Below the pieces are notes generated by a model. That model was not told the DNA's origin and made no database searches. It saw nothing but the letters and a program-made list of their open reading frames with translations. Below, piece after piece: positions 25,933-32,778 of a stretch of 32,778 nucleotides of DNA. The stretch spans positions 1 to 32,778 of the forward strand of contig CAUZFZ010000126.1 of the NCBI GenBank assembly GCA_963579025.1, read 5' to 3'. The position numbers were made by a program, and so were the translations under genes. Within the stretch, counting starts at the first letter, position 1. Each line of letters starts with the position of its first letter. This stretch comes from CAUZFZ01 sp963579025 (GTDB taxonomy: Bacteria; Planctomycetota; Planctomycetia; Planctomycetales; Planctomycetaceae).

Positions 25933-27393
25933 TCACATGCCGGGTACTAGATCATCGGCGCCTTTGGTACTGCTGAGAGGGTCTAACTGACCCTCGGTTG
26001 GTTCCGCTCAGCAGAACCAGGATTCGGTCAGCCTCGGCGTGCGTTTTCGATCGGGGGGCAGCGAGCAGACGGTGACTGCCGGTTGTCGCCCCTGAGCCAG
26101 GTCCAGGATTCTATAAAAGGTGTCTCCGGTATCTGCACCCGATTCCGCGTCCTCAGCGACGAGTCGCGAGACATCTTTGTGCAAGTCATCCATGCGCCGA
26201 TCCGGGTGCGTCCAACGGTACGTGAATGCGGCTTCGTCCAGGTCGCCACGATACGGCAGAGTTTCGGGATGTTCGGCGAGCAGGGAGCCGGGCGGAATCA
26301 GCAACCGAATGCTGAACTGCACCGGGTCAATCTGATCAATCAGGCCGTTGGCTTCGACGAACGACAGCATGTCCAGGTAGTCGTCCAGCGTCGTCCACGG
26401 TGTGAATGCGACCCATGTTGGACGCAGCGGAATTCCCGCATCGCGACAAATGCCGAGCACCTGAACGAAATCGTCGTGTGTGTGCTCTTTGGCCAGGATC
26501 TTGAGGACTGTTTCACTAACCGACTCGACTGCTGAAATGATGAACATGCAGCCGGACGCACCGAATTCGGGAAGATCCTCGCCACGAGTCAGCAGATGCT
26601 CGATCTTTGAGGTGAAGTCGAAAGTCAGCGTCGGAAACTCCCTGTGCATCGCGCGGACGATCCGCAACGAATGCTTCGGCCCGTTGAGGAAGTCTGGATC
26701 GCCAAAAGTGATGTGCGTCGCTCCCGCTTTCACCTGACGGCGGATGTCTTCCAGCACAACGTCTTCCGGCACGGCAAAGAAGCGGCCCTCATACACCGGC
26801 GGGATCGGACAGTGTGTGCACAGATGCAGGCAGCCACGAGTGGCTTCGACGTATCCGGCCACGCGGCATACACCGTCCTGCTCCAGATGAGCGTACTGAT
26901 CCAGACCAGGCAGAGCCGTCCTGGTGGGCAGCGCAAATTCCAGGCGTTGCAGATACGGACCGGGATTTCGGTCTCGCTGGATGACTCCGGCCACTGCATC
27001 TGACGACTCAGACTCAACGGCTTGGACGAGTGCGACAAGCGGACCTTCAAACTCGCCGCCGATGCACGAGTCGGCACCATGATCCAGCAGGTAGTCGGAA
27101 TTCAGTGCGGCGTAGAGTCCATAGAAACAGATATGGCAGTTGGGATCCGTTTCGCGAATGCGTTCCGCAACCCGCACGCCAAGCCGCATCGCCGTATGCA
27201 TCGGAACCGAAATGCCGACGAAACTGGCTACCGCGACTTTCTGAGCATCGAAGTTCTCGACCGCGATATCCAGTGCCTGCGGCGAGTAACCCGCGCGTTC
27301 CAGAAATCCGATCGGCATCGCCACGCCAAGCGGCTGATGACCGAGCTCATAACAGGAGATGAGCAGGATGGATCCGTTGGATCGCAGTTCCAT
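25933..27393 (-). CDS. CUAEP-tail B12-binding radical SAM selenoprotein
   Basis: The frame stops at a TGA right after ESWFC, but reading it as Sec continues AEPTEGQLDPL to a stop at 25933, giving 486 aa with the C-U-A-E-P tail. From memory a named family exists, 'CUAEP/CCAEP-tail radical SAM (seleno)protein', and this matches it. The N-terminal part (about 8-140) looks like a B12-binding Rossmann domain (SILLISCYELGHQPLGVAMP); the 4Fe-4S cluster motif is C188-LHL-C192-TH-C195, followed by a radical SAM barrel. Substrate is unknown. U462 may be a redox or metal site. A perfect 7-bp SECIS-like hairpin lies just after the UGA. It lies 95 bp downstream of the GDCCVxC-type gene and before DUF169. 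Confidence 0.93.
25977..25995 (-). promoter_or_regulatory. SECIS candidate, CUAEP radical SAM protein
   Basis: On the transcript, 12 nt after the UGA, GAGGGTC pairs perfectly with GACCCTC around loop AGTTA. The loop starts 19 nt after the UGA and has G in second place. It lies before the true stop at 25933. Confidence 0.85.
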
Positions 27394-27463
27394 CGGCGTA
27401 ACACTTGCTAAAGATTTGTTTGGCCGTCGACGAAGGCAGACGTTATCGGCCTCCTCGTCAAAT

Positions 27464-27481
27464 GTAACGAAGTTGCGTTAC
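27464..27481. repeat. small dyad between GDCCVxC and radical SAM genes
   Basis: GTAACG (27464-27469) and CGTTAC (27476-27481) form a perfect 6-bp inverted repeat around AAGTTG, eight bases after the stop of the GDCCVxC-type gene. It could be an operator for the radical SAM gene, or a 3' hairpin; there is no T-run in either direction. Confidence 0.4.
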
Positions 27482-27488
27482 TGGTTAA

Positions 27489-27722
27489 TCAATCGGTTGC
27501 GGCCTGGTCCCTGTTCATGCGAGCAAAGTTGGCTTCCTGCACGCAAATGCAGGGAACATCCCCAAACGCGCAGAACACACAGCATTCACCTTCGGCTGGA
27601 AGCATCTCGGCCCCACACGTGGAGCAGGAATGGACGATCTTTCACAACCCACGCGGAATATCGCGTTCTCTGGTGCAGCCGCACGAGGGGCATGCCAGTC
27701 TTGATTTTGTGATAATCACCAT
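27489..27722 (-). CDS. GDCCVxC-type small selenoprotein
   Basis: A 77-aa frame becomes visible only when TGA at 27642-27644 is read as Sec. It contains CPSCGC (11-16), DIPRGLU27, CSTCGAEMLP, GECCVFCAFGDVPC and VQEAN. This matches the small GDCCVxC family (CPxCG, xMPxxxC, CxxCG, GDCCVFCxYGxxPC), where residue 27 is Cys in typical members; databases, from memory, label the family '(seleno)protein'. The protein is mostly Cys and likely binds a soft metal or acts as a thiol/selenol redox protein. ATG 27722 lacks a good ribosome site and GTG 27719 is also possible. The gene is divergent from the MerT-MerP gene, a frequent neighbour as far as I recall. Confidence 0.85.
27610..27625 (-). promoter_or_regulatory. 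SECIS candidate, GDCCVxC-type protein
   Basis: On the transcript, 16 nt after the UGA, GCTCCA pairs with TGGGGC (one G-U pair) around loop CGTG. The loop starts 22 nt after the UGA and has G in second place. Confidence 0.6.
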
Positions 27723-27885
27723 GTCATCACGGTATCGCGGGAAGTCCATGATTACCACGGTTGACCGCAGACGCTCCGTGCGACGAGCGTGTTGAACGAA
27801 GCCAGCATGAGAAATACGATTTCAGTTCGATAATCCCGAGAGGGATGCTCCACTGGCGCGTACAAGCAAAAATGAAAGTGCCGCA

Positions 27886-28614
27886 ATGTCCGATGAACCT
27901 GTTACGGGCGAAGCCCTCAAGCCTGATTGCTGAAGTTCAAAGCAAGTGCAGTCGCCGGGTGCGACTGAGAACACCGGAGGATCTTCCAATCCTCTGCAGG
28001 GGCGGGGCGAGCTGATTGCGAAGGTCGGGACCATTGTGTCTGCGATTGTGGCTTCCAGTTGCTGCTGGTTGCCGCCAATCCTGCTCGTAGCGGGCGTGTC
28101 TGGAGCTGGCATGACCGCGGCACTCGAAGAGTACCGTCCGTACTTCATCGTCGTGACATTCAGCTTCCTGGCCGCGGCCTTTTACATGACCTATCGCCGT
28201 CGACCGGCGACGGACGGCGATGTGGAAGACTGCTGCGCCCCGGCGGTCGTCAGTGGCCGACGTTTCAACATGATGGCCATGAATAAGATCATGCTGTGGT
28301 GCGTGACAGTGATGGCCGTCGTCTTCCTCTTCTTTCCGCAAGCTGTGACGGGGCTGTTCGCGTCTGGAAACGAATTCACTGCCGACATGGACCAGACAGT
28401 CATCAAGGTCGTCGGCATGACATGCCCTGGCTGACAACTCAAGGCCGAGACGGCCATAAATACAGCACCGGGCGTGCTGGCAGCCAAAGCAGACTATGAA
28501 CGGGGACAGGCAACGATTGGAACGCTAGCAGGGACAGCGATCCCGTCCGAAGCAATCTTCTCCGCGCTGGAATCAATTGGCTATAGCGGCGAGCTGGTCG
28601 AAGACGCCCTGTGA
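27886..28614 (+). CDS. MerT-MerP fusion selenoprotein (two selenocysteines)
   Basis: With two TGA codons as Sec the frame runs from ATG 27886 (GAAAG seven bases upstream) to 28614, 242 aa. The N-terminal tail has C15-U16 in KPDCUSSK; MerT-like helices follow with the metal-accepting pair C59-C60 (VASSCCWLPPILL), EYRPYFIVV, a cytoplasmic loop with C116-C117 (EDCCAP) and a last helix near 133-155. The C-terminal MerP/HMA domain has GMTC180-P-G-U183-QLKAETAINTAPGV, so the second metal-binding Cys is Sec. Both UGAs have SECIS-like hairpins. It should move Hg2+ or another soft metal across the inner membrane. Conventional calling stops at 28434 and starts at 27946. It converges with the MFS gene at 5 bp. 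The 27723-27885 gap upstream must hold the divergent promoters; I see no clear one. Confidence 0.85.
27949..27967 (+). promoter_or_regulatory. SECIS candidate 1, MerT-MerP
   Basis: Fifteen nt after the UGA at 27931-27933, CAGTCGC pairs perfectly with GCGACTG around loop CGGGT. The loop starts 22 nt after the UGA and has G in second place, the same geometry as the HMA lipoprotein element. Confidence 0.8.
28443..28455 (+). promoter_or_regulatory. SECIS candidate 2, MerT-MerP
   Basis: Eight nt after the UGA at 28432-28434, GGCCG pairs with CGGCC around AGA. The loop starts 13 nt after the UGA with G in second place. It is shorter and closer than the others, so support is weaker. Confidence 0.55.
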
Positions 28615-28619
28615 TGTGA

Positions 28620-30311
28620 TCAGTCACCGGCGAGATGGTGTTTCGCATCGACGGGGCGAATCATGACGTTGGCGATCAAGGCGATGAACAGCAGACACGC
28701 CATCAGGTACATCGTTGAGTTGTACAACGAACTCGACGGATCCACGGCGCCGGGCGGCGCGATTTCCATCAGGCGGCCGATCGTGACTGTCTTCTGTGTC
28801 ACGAGTGTGTCGAGTTGATCGACAGAGGCACCGAACGCTTCGTTGAATCGTGCGGGATCGATTCTTTGAGCCAGTCGATCGATGGCGTTTCGCATGGCCC
28901 GCTCGCGCAGGGTTGTGATGGCGAGCGGACCGAGGACGCCAGCGGTGCTCCAGGCGGTCAGCAAACGACCGTGGATTCCGCCGACGAATTTCGCGCCGAA
29001 CAGGTCGGCGAGATACGCAGGGATCGTCGCGAACCCGCCACCGTACATCGTGAAGATGATCATTGTTGCGGCGTAAAACACGATGAGCCACGTGACAGCC
29101 GGCGACGCGCTGACACAGTCCGCAGTCCAGGGGATCGACAGGTACAACATGATCCCGAGTACAAAGAAGATTGTGTATGTTGTCTTGCGGCCGATCGCAT
29201 CCGAAGCGCTGGCCCAGAAGAAACGGCCGACCATATTGAACACACTGATCATCAATACGTAGGTCGCCGCGAATTGTCCGTCGACAATGTCGGGCAGCGT
29301 CGTCGCGAAAATCTCGGTCATCATCGTCTTCGCCACACCCAGGACACCGATGCCGGCCGTGACATTGAAGCAAAGTACGATCCACACGAGGTAGAACTGA
29401 CGCGTCCGCATTGCCTGGTCAATATCGACGTTGTGGGCGCTGATCATCTTCTTCGACGATTGAACTTCGTCCGGCGGAGTCCAGCCTTCCGGTTTCCAAT
29501 CCGCAGCGGGAATGCGGTACGAAAACGAAGCGATCAGCATCACGATGAAATACAGACAGCCGAGAACCAGAAACGTCTCAGCCACACCGACGCTGCCGGT
29601 GCCGGTGACGTACACGCCTTCCGGCCCGGGCATGATCATCCCGGCAACGTCGTTTGCTCCGACGACTACGACTTCTCGTACCTGCCCCGCTACGTCGGCG
29701 AAGCGTTTGCCGCCTTCTGTCGTCAGCGACACTTCGTCGATCGGGCCGAGATAATCCGGCGCGCGGTAGAATGTTCGGATCAGGAAGTCCTTCAATGGCG
29801 CGCCAATCATCGCTCCACCACCAAAGCCCATGATTGCCATGCCGGCGGCCATGCCGCGACGATCGGGAAACCATCGAATCAGCGTACTGACCGGTGAAAC
29901 GTAACCCAGTCCCAGACCGCATCCGCCGATGACACCGTACCCGAGATACACCAGCCAGAGCTGGTGAAGATAGATTCCCGCACCACCAATCAGAAATCCG
30001 CCACCCCAACAGAAGGCCGCGACAGTTCCGACCATTCGTGGTCCGACCTTCTCCAGCCATCGTCCAGCCAGCGCAGCCGCGAGTCCCAGAAACACAATTG
30101 CGACTGTGAATATCCAAACAACTTCTTTCAGACTCCAATCGCTGGCAGCGCTGGCGACGACACCTTCAGTCATCGTCAGCGGCGGATTAAACATGCTCCA
30201 CGCGTAGACGGACCCAATGCACAGGTGAATCGCGACGGACGCTGGTGGCACTTTCCAGCGATTGAATCCCGGTTCCGCAACGATGCGTTCTTTGGCGAGC
30301 AGTTCGAGCAT
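28620..30311 (-). CDS. OFA-type MFS transporter
   Basis: The protein is a 12-helix major facilitator of the oxalate/formate antiporter type: IHLCIGSVYAWSMFNPPL in helix 1, GYGVIGGCGLGLGYVSPVST and RWFPDRRGMAAGMAIMGFG (the cytoplasmic loop typical of OFA carriers), then a second half with SDAIGRKTTYTIFF and LFGAKFVGGIHGRLLTAWS. Loops between helices 6-7 and near the C-terminus are long (about 60 residues each). Substrate is probably a small carboxylate, but unproven. I use ATG 30311, with an AAGGAA upstream; a GTG at 30335 adds eight residues without a ribosome site. Confidence 0.92.
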   Translation of the reverse strand: MLELLAKERIVAEPGFNRWKVPPASVAIHLCIGSVYAWSMFNPPLTMTEGVVASAASDWSLKEVVWIFTVAIVFLGLAAALAGRWLEKVGPRMVGTVAAFCWGGGFLIGGAGIYLHQLWLVYLGYGVIGGCGLGLGYVSPVSTLIRWFPDRRGMAAGMAIMGFGGGAMIGAPLKDFLIRTFYRAPDYLGPIDEVSLTTEGGKRFADVAGQVREVVVVGANDVAGMIMPGPEGVYVTGTGSVGVAETFLVLGCLYFIVMLIASFSYRIPAADWKPEGWTPPDEVQSSKKMISAHNVDIDQAMRTRQFYLVWIVLCFNVTAGIGVLGVAKTMMTEIFATTLPDIVDGQFAATYVLMISVFNMVGRFFWASASDAIGRKTTYTIFFVLGIMLYLSIPWTADCVSASPAVTWLIVFYAATMIIFTMYGGGFATIPAYLADLFGAKFVGGIHGRLLTAWSTAGVLGPLAITTLRERAMRNAIDRLAQRIDPARFNEAFGASVDQLDTLVTQKTVTIGRLMEIAPPGAVDPSSSLYNSTMYLMACLLFIALIANVMIRPVDAKHHLAGD

Positions 30312-30451
30312 TGCGGATGAAATTCCTTTTGCCACGTTGCGACGAGAAGTGAAGGTCGGGCGAGAATAGTCGGCGGAAGTCTACGTCGTCGAGCGTCGCG
30401 AAGTGCCCGAATGACAACGCCGTTAAGGAATGTCGCTCGGAGAGAACCGGT

Positions 30452-30518
30452 GTAGCTGCGTTCGCCAGAACGCGGACCGGGCGCTACGGAATATCCGCGT
30501 TCTGGCTAACGCAGCTAC
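30452..30518. repeat. 24-bp-arm palindromic repeat, copy 3 (variant)
   Basis: Arms 30452-30475 and 30495-30518 are inverted with 23 of 24 matches around a 19-nt loop. The arm keeps the frame GTAGC-x-G...T-x-GCCAGA...GG of copies 1 and 2 but differs at the compensated positions (GTAGCTGCGTT and CGCGG), so stem pairing is conserved while sequence drifts. It sits in the 310-bp gap between the divergent MFS and peroxidase genes, where I see nothing else. Confidence 0.85.
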
Positions 30519-30646
30519 GAAAGACCTTTACGGCGTTGCCCGAGCGGGCGTCTCATGTTCTGCGAAAGTAGCGTTACATTCGCGGATTGAACGGCGACAA
30601 TTCGAGTTCCACTCTGGTTCCAATCGTTTGAGTTCCTGATACGACC

Positions 30647-31957
30647 ATGCAGCCGACACACCATCTGATGATCAACCGGCGAACGGGAATCCTGACGTTG
30701 CTATTCGCAGTTGGGTGCTACATGCCTGCGTGGTCTCAGGATACGGCGTCCTTCAGTCGCGAAACGCTCCTGAAGCAGTTCGATGCAGATAAGAACTCCC
30801 GACTCGATGCGGAAGAACGGTCCGTTCTTCGCGCTGCGTTTGGTGGTATCGACATTCCGCTCCTGCCTGCCGAACCGTACGACTACGAGCACGTCCCAAT
30901 CCCTCGCCACATTAATCGGGCCAAGCTCGACAAGCTGGATAGCACGCCGGCTGACAACCCGATCACGATAGCGGGGGCAACGCTCGGACGCGTTCTGTTT
31001 TACGACCGGCATCTTTCGCGGAACGACTCAACTTCGTGCGCAACGTGTCATAAGCAGAAAGCGGGATTCAGTGACCCCCGCCGATTCAGTCAAGGCTTCG
31101 ACGGTGGTCGCACTTCCCGAAACTCGATGGGACTGGTGAATCTGCGGTACTCGAATATTGAGGAGCTGGAACCGGGTTTGTTCTGGGACGAACGAGCAGC
31201 AACGCTCGAAGAGCAGGTCCTGATGCCGATTCAGGACAAGGTCGAAATGGGCATGAAGCTGGTGGACCTTGAGAAGAAGCTAGCGAAGCTGCCGTATTAT
31301 CCGGGGTTGTTCAGAGCCGCGTTCGGTTCGACCGAAGTCACGAGTCGGCGGATTGCGCGGGCACTGGCGCAATTCGTTCGTTCCATCGTGTCGTTCAATT
31401 CGAAGTTTGATCGCTCCATTGCGGATTCCGTCGGGCGACAGACGAATGCTGTTTCCGGATTAAACGCGACTGAACAGCGGGGCAGATCGCTGTTCATGGT
31501 CGGCGTTGGCGGCGTCAATGAATTTGCCTGCATGATGTGTCACGTGCCTCCAACCTTCAATATGGACATGTCACACAACATCGGGCTGGATGCCAGGTAT
31601 CACGATCGCGGACTCGGAGTGCTCGACCGAGAGTCAAACGACCCATTCACTCCATCGAACGACGGCAAGTTCAAAGCACCGTCATTGCGAAACGTTGCTC
31701 TGACGGCCCCCTACATGCACGATGGCCGCTTCAAGTCGCTGGAAGAGGTCGTCGCGCATTACAGTGACGGAGTCCACCCGCATCCGAATCTCACCTTGGC
31801 CTTCGCCAAACGCGACGGCAACACTGGAACAACATCCGGTTTCGGCCTCACGAAGGAAGACCAGGCTGCAGTCGTCGCGTTTCTGAAGACACTGACAGAC
31901 GAGAACTTAGTCAACGAACCGCGATTTTCGGATCCGTTCGTCCGCGCTGAGAAGTGA
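30647..31957 (+). CDS. di-haem cytochrome c peroxidase-like protein with EF-hand
   Basis: The 436-aa secreted protein has a signal peptide (about 10-30), an EF-hand-like Ca2+ loop (DADKNSRLDAEE, 46-57) and two c-type haem sites: C131-AT-CH135 and C295-MM-CH299, spaced as in the MauG/cytochrome c peroxidase family. KAPSLRNVALTAPYMHDGRF is the conserved segment near the C-terminus. It likely reduces H2O2 with electrons from cytochrome c, or oxidises another substrate as MauG does. The EF-hand fusion is the less usual part. ATG 30647 lacks a clear ribosome site; ATG 30668 is an alternative. It is followed 28 bp later by the last gene. Confidence 0.93.
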   Translation: MQPTHHLMINRRTGILTLLFAVGCYMPAWSQDTASFSRETLLKQFDADKNSRLDAEERSVLRAAFGGIDIPLLPAEPYDYEHVPIPRHINRAKLDKLDSTPADNPITIAGATLGRVLFYDRHLSRNDSTSCATCHKQKAGFSDPRRFSQGFDGGRTSRNSMGLVNLRYSNIEELEPGLFWDERAATLEEQVLMPIQDKVEMGMKLVDLEKKLAKLPYYPGLFRAAFGSTEVTSRRIARALAQFVRSIVSFNSKFDRSIADSVGRQTNAVSGLNATEQRGRSLFMVGVGGVNEFACMMCHVPPTFNMDMSHNIGLDARYHDRGLGVLDRESNDPFTPSNDGKFKAPSLRNVALTAPYMHDGRFKSLEEVVAHYSDGVHPHPNLTLAFAKRDGNTGTTSGFGLTKEDQAAVVAFLKTLTDENLVNEPRFSDPFVRAEK

Positions 31958-31985
31958 TGCGGACCGTTATTCAGAGGAGAGATGC

Positions 31986-32778
31986 ATGTCCCGATCACTG
32001 ACGACGTTTGCTGGTCTGCTCGTGTGTGTGACAGCGAGTCAGTCATACGACCATCAAGCCTGTGCGTCCGAAGAGGCGGTAAAGCAATACAAAGCGCTGG
32101 TCGACCAGTACGAAGAAGACGGTGACGCCCGCGAAGTCGCCGGCAGCTTCATTACGCTGGCCGAGCAGAATCCGAAAAGCCCCGTGGCTGTAGAGGCGCT
32201 GGTCTGGGTTGTCGTCAACGTCCGCCGTGGAAAGGACCTCGCTCAGGCGATCCCCCTCCTCACCAGGAACTATCTACGGAGCGAGCGACTCGAACCGGTG
32301 TGCCCGAAGCTGCCCTTTCGACCGTCGCCGGCGTCGGAAGAACTGCTGCGAGCATTGCAGATGAAAAGCCCTCACGAAGCCATCCGCGCGCAGGCCAGCT
32401 TTCATCTGGCGGTCTATCTTCAGGTGCAACTTCGCCTGATTGAGGCAATCAAACAGGAAGCGGCGAATCGGCGTCAGTTCGAACAGTTCTACGGGAAGGA
32501 ATTTACCGAGCATCTCCTTCGACTCGACACATCCGCGTCGCTGAAAGAGATCGAGGCGATTTACGAAGACGTTGCCCGGTTGTTCTCTGATGTACCGGTT
32601 GACGACTCAACGATGGGTGAATTGGCCGAACGGCAACTGTATGCCATCCGGAACGGGTCCAGTCTCTGTGGGGCGCGGATTATGCGGCGGTTTTTGCAGC
32701 GTGGGAGCTGTTTTCTCCGTAAGGTCGCAGTCCGGCGGGATAGGCGGCCCTCAGAGTTGCCCCGTAGGTGGCGCTCCA
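31986..32778 (+). CDS. secreted helical protein, cut by window end (possible thioredoxin-like family)
   Basis: ATG 31986 with GGAG six bases upstream opens a frame that stays open to the window end (264 codons). It has a signal peptide (MSRSLTTFAGLLVCVTAS) and helical repeats with AREVAGSFITLAEQNPKSP and IRAQASFHLAVYLQ. The layout up to GELAERQLYAIRN resembles the N-terminal helical part of planctomycete thioredoxin-like proteins, where a redox domain would follow. Instead, from about 32650 the frame turns Arg/Cys-rich (LCGARIMRRFLQRGSC), unlike a folded domain, so an insertion or frameshift may lie there. The complete gene is not visible. Confidence 0.7.
   Translation, partial: MSRSLTTFAGLLVCVTASQSYDHQACASEEAVKQYKALVDQYEEDGDAREVAGSFITLAEQNPKSPVAVEALVWVVVNVRRGKDLAQAIPLLTRNYLRSERLEPVCPKLPFRPSPASEELLRALQMKSPHEAIRAQASFHLAVYLQVQLRLIEAIKQEAANRRQFEQFYGKEFTEHLLRLDTSASLKEIEAIYEDVARLFSDVPVDDSTMGELAERQLYAIRNGSSLCGARIMRRFLQRGSCFLRKVAVRRDRRPSELPRRWRS

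Noticed and set aside
21488..28614. TGA reassigned to Trp or Gly in this genome
   Set aside because: TGA is the normal stop of phoU, pstC, the tandem-ModA gene, DUF169, SUMF1, rplT, pheS and others in the window, so only the listed TGA codons behave as sense.
28815..29897. 360-residue open frame on the plus strand
   Set aside because: It is antisense to the MFS gene and consists of low-complexity Arg/Asp/His residues.
1..32778. CRISPR array, tRNA or rRNA genes
   Set aside because: No regularly spaced direct repeats, cloverleaf or rRNA-like segments were seen on either strand; tRNA-Sec is not in the window.

Overview
The window is planctomycete-like chromosomal DNA. The signs are many signal-peptide proteins with HEAT, TPR, SUMF1 or zinc-ribbon domains, an EF-hand di-haem peroxidase with an Asp/Lys-rich loop, long GC-rich genes on both strands, and an rpmI-rplT pair without infC. 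I cannot name the species.

Layout. 1-1142: palindromic repeats and a divergent nucleoside hydrolase. 1568-3430: rpmI, rplT, a strong terminator and pheS. 3431-5940: a decaying stretch with a truncated HEAT-repeat gene, a fossil IS91-type transposase fragment, a two-helix K+ channel with an RCK domain, and the 5' stub of a PHP-domain gene. 5941-16058 (all minus strand): a phosphate locus read in the order tandem-ModA, ModB-type permease, phoR, pstS, pstC, pstA, pstB, phoU, phoB, with a likely Pho box before pstS. 16258-19451: NupC-type transporter, zinc-ribbon membrane protein and TPR protein. 19497-28614: the remarkable part, described below. 28620-32778: OFA-type MFS carrier, di-haem cytochrome c peroxidase and a gene cut by the window end.

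The main discovery is a dense selenoprotein island at about 21.5-28.6 kb. Six genes carry in-frame TGA codons (nine in total), most at positions where Cys is expected in the family: an HMA lipoprotein with U-D-D-U in place of C-x-x-C, a small membrane protein with one U, a secreted HMA-like protein with U-U, a radical SAM protein with a C-U-A-E-P tail, a GDCCVxC-type protein, and a MerT-MerP fusion with C-U near its N-terminus and C-P-G-U in its HMA domain. Each TGA or TGA pair is followed within 12-26 nt by the loop of a 5-7 bp hairpin, and every loop can be drawn with G at its second position, as expected for a bacterial SECIS. Ordinary gene calling truncates, splits or misses all six genes. 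TGA is also the normal stop of many neighbours, so the code is not reassigned.

Five of the six, with DUF169, a fold-III PLP decarboxylase, a SUMF1 protein and a secreted esterase, lie on the minus strand in tightly spaced runs; the MerT-MerP gene is divergent. I infer a selenocysteine-based system for capturing or moving soft metals (Hg, Cu or similar) or selenium itself. No selA, selB, selC or selD and no merA or merR is in the window. Three copies of a palindromic repeat with 24-bp arms (16163, 25113, 30452) also mark the region.
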